64,000 bases of DNA from Simmondsia chinensis (taxonomy: Eukaryota; Streptophyta; Magnoliopsida; Caryophyllales; Simmondsiaceae): assembly GCA_018398585.1 (NCBI GenBank), contig JAGTTD010000007.1, forward strand, positions 9,637,320 through 9,701,319, written 5' to 3'. Made by a program: the position numbers and the translations under genes. Below the pieces are notes generated by a model. It had not been told where the DNA came from. It saw only the letters and a list, made by a program, of their open reading frames with translations, and searched no databases. Below, in pieces: positions 10,956 through 20,650 of this stretch (position 1 is its first letter; the number at the start of each line of letters is the position of its first letter).

Positions 10956-11590
10956 ACATTTTATTCTAAAGCATCCTTAAGAGTTTAGTTTAAAATAATG
11001 TTATTAAATAGTATTCAAAATGATAATCCCAAAGCCAGTTCGCAACAATCTTTACAAAAATGTCAAACACTTAAATCATTTTTTTCATAATACAGTACTT
11101 GTGCAACATTTCACTATCTACAGCTACAAGAGCTTGCAAATGGAACCAAAGTTCAAAGTGGAGGAAGACAAGACAAAGAAAGATAGATGCTTTTGTTGGG
11201 CGCTTCGGCCATCATTTACACACTGGAAAAGAACATATTCAAACTGCCTCCTAATAATTGAGTCTAATTCATCAAGAGTAATTTCATGAATGGTCCTTCC
11301 ATTCCTCCCCAAGGAAATTGAATTTTTTCGTAAACAAAATTATATCTTTATTCGTATGTTTTAGTAGTATTGATTTTCTACATTCCTCTAGAGAATAAAA
11401 CTTTGCAGTAGACCATATTACAAAGTGAGGTATCATGAGGGATATCTCTTTCACCGTCTGACTTTGACCATAGTGTGCCTTAAAAGTTTGATCCATTACT
11501 TTTAGCTCTTTGCTTCTTTTTGTTTTTCTTCTTTTCAATTTTGGTATTTGGATGTAACTTATAGGGTTCATTTATTAGGCACTAAGGCAT
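10956..11590 (-). other. Unrecognised stretch with two short overlapping minus-strand ORFs
   Basis: Two minus-strand ORFs overlap in different frames: 95 codons at 11284-11571, Lys-rich at the start with an ..NFLGEEWKDHS end, and 62 codons at 11124-11312 with an acidic stretch TLDELDSIIRRQFEYVL. I do not recognise either, and there is no transposon signature. It could be a decayed host exon or retrocopy, or chance. It lies between the end of Copia A and the 5S-headed SINE. Confidence 0.25.
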
Positions 11591-11591
11591 C

Positions 11592-11806
11592 GGTCTCCAT
11601 TAGAACTTCAAAGTTAAGTATGCATGGGTGAGAGTAGTACCAGAATGGGTAACCTTCTGGGAAGTCTTCGTGTTGCCAATCCTGTAAGGTTGGGGGTCCT
11701 CAGAAACAGCCTGTTGGCAGGGTTCACACCCTGAAGGGATAAGGCTGCGTACATCCACTCCTCCCAGACCCCGCTTATGCAAGAGCCTTTAAGTTGCTGT
11801 GTGTAC
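11592..11806 (+). mobile_element. SINE-like repeat with a 5S rRNA-derived head, copy 1
   Basis: Bases 11592-11676 align with plant 5S rRNA from about position 30 to about 110: GAACTTC.AAGTTAAG, then GGGTGAGAGTAGTACCAGAA, then TGGGTAACCTTCTGGGAAGT. This covers the internal Pol III control region (A box to C box). It then continues into a non-5S body with GAAACAGCCT, ACCCTGAAGGGATAAGGCTG and CGTACATCCACTCCTCCCAG, followed by ACCCCGCTTATGCAAGAGCC, the body and tail of plant Au-type SINEs, which normally follow a tRNA-derived head. The same junction recurs on the minus strand at 15841-16022. A decayed Cassandra TRIM is the main alternative for the 5S part but does not explain the shared body. Confidence 0.75.
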
Positions 11807-12228
11807 TGTTGTTGTTAGATGGAGCTTATATCTCCTTCAGGAATATGGTATCACACATGTAAACAAATAAATGTTAAAACTAGTATTTTCTTATATATGA
11901 ACATGTATTGATTTTGTATATAGTATTTAGTGCTAGTATAATTATTCAAAGGGAGTAAATAGCAAAATTACCCCCCCCTCTCTTCTCTTGTAGTAATCGG
12001 CCATGGGGGCTTTCAAGCGCCATTCAATGGTATCTTCAATGTCTTCAATTACATATTTAATAGCTTATAATTCTTCTTCTTCCTTTTGCAAGTGTTACGT
12101 TACATTAGGCTTTTGTTATTCTGGCTTTGTACTATAAATAGGCATATAATTTGTTGAATGAAATCATCTCATTCCTTTATTTTCTCTCGTGTTTTTATTT
12201 CTATTATTATTATTATTATTATTATTGT

Positions 12229-12265
<37 letters not shown>

Positions 12266-12479
12266 ATTATTATTTATATATATATATAATGAGAGCAAGA
12301 AAAATGGAGATCTACTCGACAGCGTTAAGGATTCAAAGATGAACTAGGATTTGGTTTTTTAAAATCTATAATTAGCTCAGATGCCTGTGTGTGTTCCTGG
12401 GCATTAACGTCTCGTTCAGTGTGTGCGTATCCTACAATTAGAGAAATAATAATATATGTATGATACGCTAAAAGGTTAG
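11807..12479. other. AT-rich spacer with microsatellite; no gene seen
   Basis: Non-coding. It has a TATA-like CTATAAATAGG at about 12,130 followed by pyrimidine-rich sequence, resembling an LTR promoter or leader, but no partner LTR is in the window. The microsatellite at 12203-12290 follows. Confidence 0.5.
12203..12290. repeat. (ATT)n (GTT)n (AT)n compound microsatellite
   Basis: About eight ATT units run into about ten TTG/GTT units with one GAT interruption, then TTATTA and (AT)n. It is perfect enough to be length-variable. Confidence 0.95.
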
Positions 12480-12534
12480 GGATTATCAAAAGCAGCATTC
12501 CTTAAGGGTAGCACCTTAAAAGGGTAAGGCTGAG
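12480..12534 (+). mobile_element. Au-type SINE, left part (split by Gypsy element B)
   Basis: CACCTTAAAAGGGTAAGGCT corresponds to CACCCTGAAGGGATAAGGCT of the SINE at 11.7 kb and stops at the left edge of Gypsy element B. The continuation, TTATATCCCACCCCTCCTAG, is at 14774 on the far side. No 5S homology is visible further left. Confidence 0.65.
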
Positions 12535-13051
12535 TGATGCTGTGTGCGTAATAGATTATAGGGGTACGAGAAGATTTAACGACCTTCCTTTTGAATTTTA
12601 TTAATTCAACAATAAAATAACAAAGAGGGGGATAGAGTTCATTCTATCTCACACTAGAGAATAGAAGAATCAACTAACAATTGGAATTTTTCTGAAAATT
12701 AAAGTCTACCTAAACCTAGCTAGTCTTCCTCTTTATATAGAGGAGAAATTACAAGATTCAAAATTCAAATTCGAAATCAAATAAATTTAAATGAAAACAA
12801 ATCACAAGGAAATCAAATCAAAACTAAAAACGGAAAGAGATTGAAAATTAAATCAATAACCAAATCCCGCTGATCATGCCTTGAATCTCACGTATGAACT
12901 CAGTCGCGTCCCGGTGACGCCACCCTTTGTTAAGCTAAGCTATGCGCCAATCAAAAACGCGGCCGCTTCCCGTCTTACCTCGGTGTCTTAATCCCGCCTT
13001 TTCCTGGATTGCCCGTCTTGACCCGCCAAAGGCTATGTGGCGGCTGCATCA
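12535..13051 (-). repeat. 3' LTR of Gypsy element B
   Basis: 517 bp, colinear with 14254-14773; shared blocks include GATAGAGTTCATTCTATCTC and CAATTGGAATTTTTCTGAAA. The adjacent internal CCGGCATGGAGAGAATT is purine-rich on the minus strand (AATTCTCTCCATGCCGGAGA), the presumed polypurine region. Confidence 0.9.
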
Positions 13052-13689
13052 TTCTCTCCGGCATGGAGAGAATTCGTCCTCGAATTCGCTGGGTCATTTG
13101 GGCCAATGCTGCCAAGCCTCGTTCACTTGCACCTCAAATTCGTCTTGCCAAGCTCCAAGCCACCAAATTTACCCAATCGTGGTTCATCATCCCGGCTTGC
13201 CAAAACTACATTAGAAACTCTCCACTCAGTCAAGCCTTGTCATGAAACCAATCTTCCCAGTGTTGTTCCCTCATTGTTGGTGAATAGAAGGACGCCAACC
13301 CTTCTGGACGCGACCCCGTCGGTAGACTCCCTTCCTTATCCGAATCCTCCTTCTTGTTATGAATAGGATCATCAAACACAGGCTCCCCCTGTTGGCACCT
13401 ACTAGTGCAGCCACCAACTTTGACCTGCCAACTGTGTTAGTGGACATGGCACTATCCTCCTGTCTTGGGTCCTCGGATTTCGAAACACTTGGCGCTTCTT
13501 CCTCGGGCAACAAGATGATCTTCTTTCCCTCGAAGGTGAAGCTATAGGTGTTACGTCGTCCATCGTGGATGGCGCCTCTATCGTACTGCTATGGTCTTCC
13601 CAACAACAAGTGGCAAGCATCCATAGTCACCACGTCGCACCATACCGCCTCCGATATCTCACCCCAATTGAGAAATTGACCAGACAACA
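13052..13689 (-). other. Element B: 3' internal region, no domain recognised
   Basis: GC-richer than its surroundings, with several overlapping short ORFs on both strands that look like composition artefacts. No RT, RNase H or integrase motif is found. It sits where those domains lie in related element C. Confidence 0.5.
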
Positions 13690-14222
13690 TTTAGCTATGA
13701 TTACCTGATCGTCTTCCTAAGCCATGACACCTTATAAGGGTTTAGATGATCCTCTATCTTCAACCTTAGATTCTGAACTGCTTCCTCGGAGATGACGTTC
13801 TCACACCTCTCAGAGTCGATGACTAGGCGACATACCCGTGCGCCAATGGTACATGTCGTTTGGAATATGTTGTGTCGTAGCCAATTGTCCCTTTCTGCTT
13901 CTTCAAGCGTGAAGCCAACTCGCCTGACCAACAACAAGCAACCTTCGTCGATCACTATCTCCATCTCGCCAAGTGACGTCAACTCATCATGAGTTTGCCC
14001 CACCACTATGGCATCTTCTTCTTGGATAGCACCCAATGCTAATGGTCGTTGGGGTAGGGATCCCGATGTAAGATCGGAATTTGCCCCAATTTGAATCAAG
14101 CATCGGTTGATTCGCCGGAATTTCTCCTCCAGTTACTCTAATCTCCTTTCGATTTGCTGATGTCGGTCATGGTCAACAATGTCTTCGATGGCGGCGTTCC
14201 TCTGATGTCCACGGGCCATCTC
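13690..14222 (-). pseudogene. Element B: Gag N-terminus fused to protease region
   Basis: Starting near the primer site, the minus strand reads MARGHQRNAAIEDIVDHDRH and then a charged LEEKFRRIN segment, a Gypsy Gag start. An ORF (13701-14099) then passes directly into NIFQTTCTIGARVCRLVIDS and VQNLRLKIEDHLNPYKVSWL, the retropepsin-like region of plant Gypsy elements (NIF.T.C...G..C..IIDGGS..N..S...V..L.L...PHP.PYK..WL). The active-site Asp is kept but the usual DGGS is DSER. Element C has the same NIFQTTCTIG block, with Gag and zinc knuckle in between, so hundreds of codons were deleted here. Confidence 0.8.
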
Positions 14223-14236
14223 AGAAAACGTTCTGA

Positions 14237-14248
14237 GCTCTGATACCA
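14237..14248 (-). other. Primer binding site of Gypsy element B
   Basis: Minus-strand TGGTATCAGAGC, exact to the initiator-Met complement, five bases inside the 5' LTR. Confidence 0.9.
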
Positions 14249-14253
14249 ACTAA

Positions 14254-14773
14254 TGCAATGCACGTAATGGATTATAGAGGTACGAGAAGGTTCAACGGCC
14301 TTCCCTTTGAAGTTTATTAATTCAATAACGTAATAACAAAGAGGGGATAGAGTTCATTCTATCTCACATTACAAAATAGAAAAATCAAACAACAATTGGA
14401 ATTTTTCTGAAAATTAAAGTTTACCTAAACCTAGCTAGTCTTCCCATTTTTATCGAGGACAAATTACAAGATTCAAAATTTAAATTCAAAATCAAATAAA
14501 TTTAAATCAAATCAAATCAAGGAAATCAAATCAAAACTAAAACGGAAGAGATTTAAAATTGAATCGATAACCAAATCCCACTGATTATGCCTTGAATCTC
14601 GCGTATGCACTCTTGCGCATCCCGGTGCTGCCAACCTTCGTGATGCCAAGCTATGCACCAATCACGAGCGCGAGGCCGCTCCCCATCTAACATCGACGTC
14701 CTAATCCCGCCTTTTCTTGAATCGCCCGTCTTGACCCGCTTGACCTGCCAAAGATTATTTGGCAACTGCATCA
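14254..14773 (-). repeat. 5' LTR of Gypsy element B
   Basis: 520 bp; pairs with 12535-13051 over its whole length with scattered substitutions and small indels. Confidence 0.9.
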
Positions 14774-14836
14774 CTGCTTATATCCCACCCCTCCTAGACC
14801 CTGTATATGCAGGAGCCTTGAGGTATTGAGTTTTTT
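14774..14836 (+). mobile_element. Au-type SINE, right part
   Basis: TATCCCACCCCTCCTAGACC and TATGCAGGAGCCTTGAGG continue the SINE interrupted at 12534 and end in a T-rich tail, as Au-type SINEs do. Confidence 0.7.
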
Positions 14837-15840
14837 TCTTTTTTTTTGATAAATAGTGGTTTGTTGTTGTACGTTGTAAATGCATATCTTCATCAGGTGT
14901 AATACAAAGTACATATAGATTAGTTAATATTATAATGTAAAATGAATTAATTGAGGTTCGTTTAATCTAGCTTGGACACTTGGTTACCAAAAAGGGGCCC
15001 CACCAACCAAATTTCCTTCAGATCCTTAAAATCTCGGGACTCACCCTGCATGCGTACGTCCTATTTCGAAGGCACTAGTTTCCCATCCCTTTCCACCCTA
15101 TAGTTTGTGTCGTATATTTTGCACGATGTAGGTGGGTTTATACAAAATTTATCCATCCTTTTAGTTGCCCGCTATGAGTTAATGCTCAACAATAGCAGCA
15201 ACCGAGTACCTTAAAGAGGACTCCCCCCCCCCCCCCCCCCCCCAAGGCAAGGTTTAGGGAAGATATATACAATTTTACCTTTACAAGGTGCTATCCTTTC
15301 CAGTTAATGTTGAACGTGAGTTATTAATTATAAAAAAGAAAGTAAGCAAATGGAGACAATTAGTGATACTTTGGTGGTGAAGCAGCTTATTGAAGGTGCT
15401 CAAAAGTGCCATATTTGGGGACAATGGGAGACATGAAAGACTTGAAGTTCCATCAATCCATTATCTTGTGTGGAATCTTATTATGGTCTCTTTCTCTTAT
15501 TTTGCCTTTGGAGTTGAAATGGGACACACTAAATTAGAATTCCCTATGATTAATAATTGGTAAATTATATATTAATATTTTAAAATTTGGTGTATTAAAT
15601 TTTTTTTTTTTTTAGTTCACAAACTTTATTAAATAACTTTTTAGTCAAAAAGTTCCATATATATTAAAATAGTCCAAACTTGAAGTGTGTAAAAGTGTAA
15701 ATAGGTCCATTATCCAATTCTTTTTCATATCATAACATTGCTATTCGTGCATGGGAGGAGGGATGGCGAGGATGGTTAACAACAAATAAACGTCAAATTT
15801 TATATCTTTCACATCGTTGAATAGATTAAAAGGAATATAC
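14837..15840. other. About 1 kb without a recognisable gene
   Basis: AT-rich, stops in all frames, no repeat pairing seen. Contains the C21 tract at 15223-15243. Confidence 0.6.
15223..15243. repeat. C21 homopolymer
   Basis: Uninterrupted run of 21 C in non-coding DNA. Confidence 0.95.
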
Positions 15841-16022
15841 CCAGTGCCTCAAGGGCTCCCGCCTACGCAGGGTCGGGGGGGGGCTGATGTACGCAGCCTT
15901 CCCCCTTCAGGGTATTAACCTGAAGAGAGGCTGTTTCCCAGTGCCCCCAACCTGAGGGTGAGGACTTCCCAGGAGGTCACCCATCCTGGTACTACCCTCA
16001 CCCAAGCGCGCTTAACTTCGTT
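15841..16022 (-). mobile_element. SINE-like repeat with a 5S rRNA-derived head, copy 2
   Basis: On the minus strand it begins CGAAGTTAAGCGCGCTTGGG and continues TACCAGGATGGGTGACCTCC then TGGGAAGTCC, better preserved than copy 1 and near-identical to plant 5S rRNA over the internal control region. After 5S homology ends it reads AGGTTGGGGGCACTGGGAAA, CAGCCT, ACCCTGAAGGG..AAGGCTG, CGTACATCAG and GACCCTGCGTAGGCGGGAGC, the same body as copy 1. Two copies in opposite orientation with the same 5S-to-body junction argue that the composite was mobilised as a unit. Confidence 0.78.
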
Positions 16023-16398
16023 GATTTGATTAGATTATTTTATTAAATGAATATTACTGTTGAATTAAAAAAATTATACAACATTTGTAGACTAAAAAGA
16101 TCAATATGCCAAATCTGATACTAATAAATGATTTACCGTAACTCATATTATTAACCGTAGAGAAATTGAAGTCGTGATACAAATACGATTGGGCCCAAGC
16201 TATCGCAGGACGGACAAAAGAAGTGGGCCTACCTAAATAGGGATAGGCAGAAGCCCAAATCATGGTCCATTTCTCAGCCATGGCCTGGATTGTAAAGTGG
16301 TTGTCTTACGGAGAAGGAACAAACAAAGTGGGGTGGTTATGTGGATTGTGAAATCCCTACTAATCTTCATTTTCTAAATTTTATATCCAAAGCTTTTT
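16023..16398. other. Spacer, no gene seen
   Basis: AT-rich with stops in all frames; no repeat or domain recognised. Confidence 0.5.
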
Positions 16399-16858
16399 AC
16401 AAAAAAAAATTACCTAAAATTTAGGTGCTGTTCCAAAAAAATCATCTAATTTTTCTTTAATTCTCTAATGTCACACCTAAAATTTTAAAATTTTTTCAAA
16501 GTCACACCTTAATATGAAATCAAACATCCATTAGCTTTTGCTAATGTGGCATTTCAAAAAATAGTTTCTTAAAATGTCAAAATATTTTTTAAATATTTAC
16601 AGCTTTTTAAGATATATAAATACTTTTGAAAATATTTAAAATTATTTTAAATGTAAATTACAATTTTTTTAAATTATTTTCTCCTTTTTTTCAAAAGCTA
16701 CATCGACAAAAGCTAGCAGATGTTAATAGCGTTAACTTTAAGATGTACAATTAAAATATTTTGGAAATTTAGGGGGTGACATTGAACAATTAGAAAATCT
16801 AGGTGACTTTTTAAAACTATATCCAAAATTTTGCCAATTTTTAGTTTTAAAAAAAATA
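16399..16858. mobile_element. Small non-autonomous TIR element, family 1, copy 2
   Basis: Same architecture and sequence blocks as 639-1107: AATGTCACACCTAAAATTTT and CACACCTTAATATGAAATCA in the left arm, mirrored in the right arm by GGGGGTGACATTGAACAATT. Length is about 460 bp with an AT-rich centre and no ORF. The ends are A/T homopolymers, so the TSD could not be determined. Confidence 0.8.
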
Positions 16859-17234
16859 TTCTTATATCTAATTATATATATATTTAGTTATTGCTAATTT
16901 ATGTGCTTTCGTTTTGCTATTGTTATAAGAGCCAATTGGTGCATCTGTGAGTTTTTAGGCCATTAATGAAATGCTTGTTTTCATTATATGAATGTGTAAT
17001 AGAAGTAGAAATAATAAAATACCAAATCAAAAGGAAATAAAATACATATACAATGTACAAAAATAAAAGGGTCCGATGATTGTATGTTGACACACCATGA
17101 TCAAAACAAGACAATGAGAGGATTTGCCCTTAAAACTTCTTACTTTGCAAAATGGTTTCCAATGTAATTTGTTTTTCTTTAGGTACGCCTAATTTGCATG
17201 CAACTAAAATTGGGCTTCAATGAAAGAATTTTAT
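16859..17234. other. Spacer / probable LINE 3' flank
   Basis: AT-rich, no ORF of note; may include the LINE 3' UTR, but no poly-A tail was identified. Confidence 0.4.
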
Positions 17235-17432
17235 TTATAAAGAAATTTCATTACATGGGAGTGAGTTTGGATTGACCATCCAAGCCACAACATCAAAAGA
17301 ATCCAACTCAATAGTCAAGTGTTGATGGAAAAGCCAACCCCAAGTAGTGGAGACGTCCAAAGCAAACCAAATTGTAAAAAGTTCAGTATAATTAGAGTCG
17401 AGCAATCCAATAAGGCTAGAGAAAATGGCCAA
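17235..17432 (-). pseudogene. LINE ORF2: C-terminal RNase H (RVT_3-type)
   Basis: The minus-strand ORF contains GLLDSNYTELFTIWFALDVS and LTIELDSFDVVAWM, matching the plant LINE RNase H (G...SN.AEL.A...AL......L.IE.DS...V.W). The acidic residues of the S.EL and E.DS blocks are conserved. Confidence 0.75.
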
Positions 17433-17799
17433 AAAGAACCCTTATGTCTCTAAGCACGGTACTAACGGCTACCACACCTGGCTTCCCAAGAGATGATCAA
17501 ATGACGTTTTGTTTGAAGGCTTACTGAGGAAGAGGAAACCAAGGAATAGCAGGAGGCCTTTATCAGGAGGAACACCCTAGCCTCAAAGGGTTCTCTAAAC
17601 AATGGTGTATGGCAATAATTGACCTCCAAGGCTTCGAACCAAAAGACGACCTTGAATTTGCATGAATCCATGTTATACGACCATACTAGGGACCTTGAAA
17701 TGTTATTGAATTTCCTATATTTTACAAGTTCAATAAAAAAAAGTCATGAGCCAAGCTTTTGTAACTTGTCCCTAAGTGACATAAATATTAGCCGAAAAA

Positions 17800-18550
17800 T
17801 CTTTATATCACTGGGGCAAAAATGAGGCTAATGCCCTACCAATGCATGACACTAGCCAAAAGCTCCCATGTGAACCTACAAGTTAGGAAAATATGTGGGC
17901 AACTCTCACTATAGTTAGAACAAAAGGAATAACGGGCCTGATTTGGCAGTAGGATCCCAACTCTCACCACCCTTTGTTTTGTATTTAACCTTCCTATAAG
18001 TGTCAATCAAACCATGATCTTGATCTTGAGAACAACCAAACAACACCAAACTCTTCTTACCTGTTTAGAGACCGGATTGCAAGAGTTCATGATTGTAGCC
18101 TTATGAAAGGAGTCAACTGCGAAAGCACTTTTGAGGCAATGCTTCCAATCAAAACATCATCAATCATATGACAAAGAACAGGCTCTTAAAGGTCCCGTAC
18201 AAGAGCTAGCCTAAGATCTTCTTCCTAACAAAAGATCCTATAATGCCAACCTAGTTTCCAATTTCATGTAATTCCATCCCAGAATCTCATATGTTGTACA
18301 TGGAAAATTTAAACGTAGAGATTGAGAAGAGTCCGGGGTATTTGTAACTTAATGCAATTTGACCAATCCATTTGTCAATCAAAAATCAAGCTTTCTTTCT
18401 AAATCATATCTTAAATCACAGCCTATAAGTAATAATGGTTCTAATCGGCTCGCCCATGGACGAATTGAGCAGATGTCTTTCTAGACCTTGTTGTCATTCA
18501 CATGCAAAGGAAGGGTCAAAGGCAAGGAGGGGGATGAATACGCATACTTG
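17800..18550 (-). pseudogene. LINE ORF2: zf-RVT region
   Basis: Minus strand: RLNTKQRVVRVGILLPNQAR, then YSFCSNYSESCPHIFLTCRF, then TWELLASV. This is the zf-RVT consensus (RL.T...L...GI......C..C....E...H.FF.C.F...LW) with only the first Cys lost. The adjoining 18,010-18,550 is too decayed to read. Confidence 0.75.
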
Positions 18551-18798
18551 GCTTGGATGACTTTTTTTCCAAACAGGTGAATCCTCAATATTATACGCCC
18601 ACCACATTTGAAAAAGAGGGTAGAATTTTAATAGACAATTTAGGTATCCTAAATCCTCCTAGTTCTTTTGAAAGTTTTAAGGCATCCCTCTCCCTAATGT
18701 GTTTTTCGTCAACAAAACAAGAATATTTGCTAATATGAAAGTATATTGACTAAGAATGTATGCAAATTTTCTATTATATGTATAAATATTTAACTTGG

Positions 18799-19665
18799 TC
18801 AAAGAGGTGTGGGTATTGTTTCATTATATCTTCCCCATGTTTCCAAGTTGCTTCTTGTTCCGAATGATGCCGCCATTGAACTTTTACCATTTCTATTATT
18901 CTGTTTTTCAAGATTTTTTTCCATTATCTCTAAAATTCTTGGAGGGAACTCCTGATATGTCATATCTTCCTCTATCACAATAGGTTGTTGTTCAACTATG
19001 GGTGTGGCATTATGAATATATTTTTGTAATATAGAAATATAAAAGACATCATGAAGCTGAGATAAAGAGGGAGGTAAAGCGATTTTATAAGCCACCTTCA
19101 CAATTCTTTCTAACATCTCATAGGGACCAATATATCTTGAGTTTAATTTGCTGCACTTTTCGAATCTAATAACCCCTTTTCTTGGATTTTCATCTTTTAT
19201 TAGCATAAATCCTTTGCTTGTTTTGTGTAGTACTTGGTCTTTCATGAATCATTTTTACTTTGTCGATAGTGTGTTGTAAGATTTCTGGACATATTTCTAA
19301 TTTTCCTTGCTTCCTTTCATCGATATGTTCCAGCATAATGGTGATCGATACTTTCTCCTGTTGAGAGCTTTGTAAGGCACCATCTTGATACAAGCTTTTA
19401 ACTATTATTATAAGCAAACTCCTCCAATTGCAGGTCATTATCCCAGCTTCCCTTATGATATAAAACACAAGCCCTTAACATTTCTTCGAGTACTTGGATC
19501 ACTTTTTCACTTTGGCCATTAGTTTGGGGATGATAAGATATGCTAAAATTCAACTTTGTCCCCAATGCTTTTAGTAGTTGTCTCCAAAATCTTGAAAGAA
19601 ATATGGTACTTCATGTAACTTTACCCTTTCTCTTATATATAATTTGCCAAGCTTTTCTTTTGTGA
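18799..19665 (-). pseudogene. Ty3/Gypsy chromovirus integrase C-terminal fragment
   Basis: The minus strand begins VRERVKLHEVPYFF, then SRFWRQLLKALGTKLNFSIS and YHPQTNGQSEKVIQVLEEML (integrase core; the DDE glutamate is in the HPQTDGQSE block). KLEICPEILQHTIDKVKMI follows, then an ORF (18799-19245) with KLNSRYIGPYEMLERIVKVA (GPF/Y module), SQLHDVFYISILQKYI and EDMTYQEFPPRILEI. It ends in a decayed chromodomain-like tail (NLETWGRYN; family EATWE.E). It lies inside the LINE and has no LTRs, so it is a fragment of an older insertion or a rearrangement. Confidence 0.85.
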
Positions 19666-20650
19666 CTTTGGTGGTTATTTTTGAGATGAAAATGGCAGCG
19701 GAGAGAGAAGTTGGACATGACAGATTTGATCAAAAAGAGTTGTTTGGCTCTTAAGTGAAGGCTAGATTTCTAAAAGGCTAATTTAGACTGGATGTTATTC
19801 GTGGCTGGAGCTTTGGTGCTAGTAGCTATTGGATTAGCTTCGAGCAGGATGCCAAGGTATGACATCATCAAGCTATTAATTTATAATGAAGAGTGTGTTC
19901 CAAGAGATAAAGCCATGAGTGATCCCAACACCTACCAGAAAACCCTTATGAAAGTTGATTTTCAACCCATTGATTAAATAGAATCCCGTACAACCCTTTT
20001 AATGTTAAGATGTCCATCCTCTTCATCTTGACAAAAAATAGGCCATCGGCATATTAAAAAATGAGTAAGATTAATAGGCACTACCTTGTAGTGCATAGGC
20101 CTTGAGAAAAATCACTCGTTTCTACACAAATCAAGAGGCAATTAAGAAATTCTGCCACCATCGTAACTAAGAGAGGTGGGAGAAGGTCACTTACTGAAGG
20201 CCTTCGTGTAATCAAAATGGTTTGGTTAATGAATCGTTGACCAAGATTGACAAGAATTTAGAAGAAATGCGACATCAGATGCATTGTCTCTATTTAAGCA
20301 TAGTTAAAAGCCCTATGAAAGTCAAATTTAAAAATAACTACTTTCTATTCCCATTTTTTAATCTGGTTAACTACCTCACTAGTGATGACGGCACCATCTA
20401 GAATATGTTTGCCTTTCAAAACTACTATCTAAGTCCGGCAGATTAAGGAGGGAAGCGGGTGGAAAGGTCCTTGGAGATGATGGCATTCTATCAAGGTTAT
20501 AGGCATAAAATCCTTAAGGCCAGAAATTTGCATGCACTTTAAGGTAACTTACGTGATGTTTGCTTTGGGAGGGTTCTAATTGGAAAGCTAAAAGGACTTA
20601 ACAAAATTAAAGATGTCAGGGCTTAAAACATACCAGGCTTGCTAAAAGAA
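19666..20650 (-). pseudogene. LINE ORF2: reverse transcriptase
   Basis: Minus-strand blocks, in order: ILDGAVITSEVVNQIKKW, then VIFKFDFHRAFNYA (family I.KVDFEKAYD.V), then the catalytic box at about 20,045 as YADGLFFVK (normally YADD), then NGLKINFHKGFLVGVGI and MSYLGILLEANPIA (family SGLKIN..KS....G......YLG.PLG). The frames differ between blocks. The second catalytic Asp is replaced by Gly. Confidence 0.82.

Larger units (their letters stand above)
12535..14773 (-). mobile_element. Truncated Ty3/Gypsy derivative (element B), non-autonomous
   Basis: Two LTRs of about 517-520 bp start TG and end CA and surround only about 1.2 kb. Minus-strand order: 5' LTR (right), primer site TGGTATCAGAGC, Gag start, protease, a short 3' region and 3' LTR (left). 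RT, RNase H and integrase are missing, as is most of Gag. Flanks are CTGAG and CTGCT, consistent with one decayed 5-bp TSD since both derive from the CTGC(G) of the SINE it split. Gag, protease and the pre-LTR purine tract match element C at 48-53 kb, so B is probably a deletion derivative of that lineage. Confidence 0.85.

Noticed and set aside
11592..11676. Functional 5S rRNA gene
   Set aside because: The first 30 bases and the 3' end are missing, there are substitutions in the internal control region, and it continues into SINE sequence rather than a T-run terminator.
13001..13620. Overlapping ORFs on both strands in the GC-rich part of element B
   Set aside because: No domain, all frames partly open, and the region belongs to the inner part of a deleted Gypsy element.
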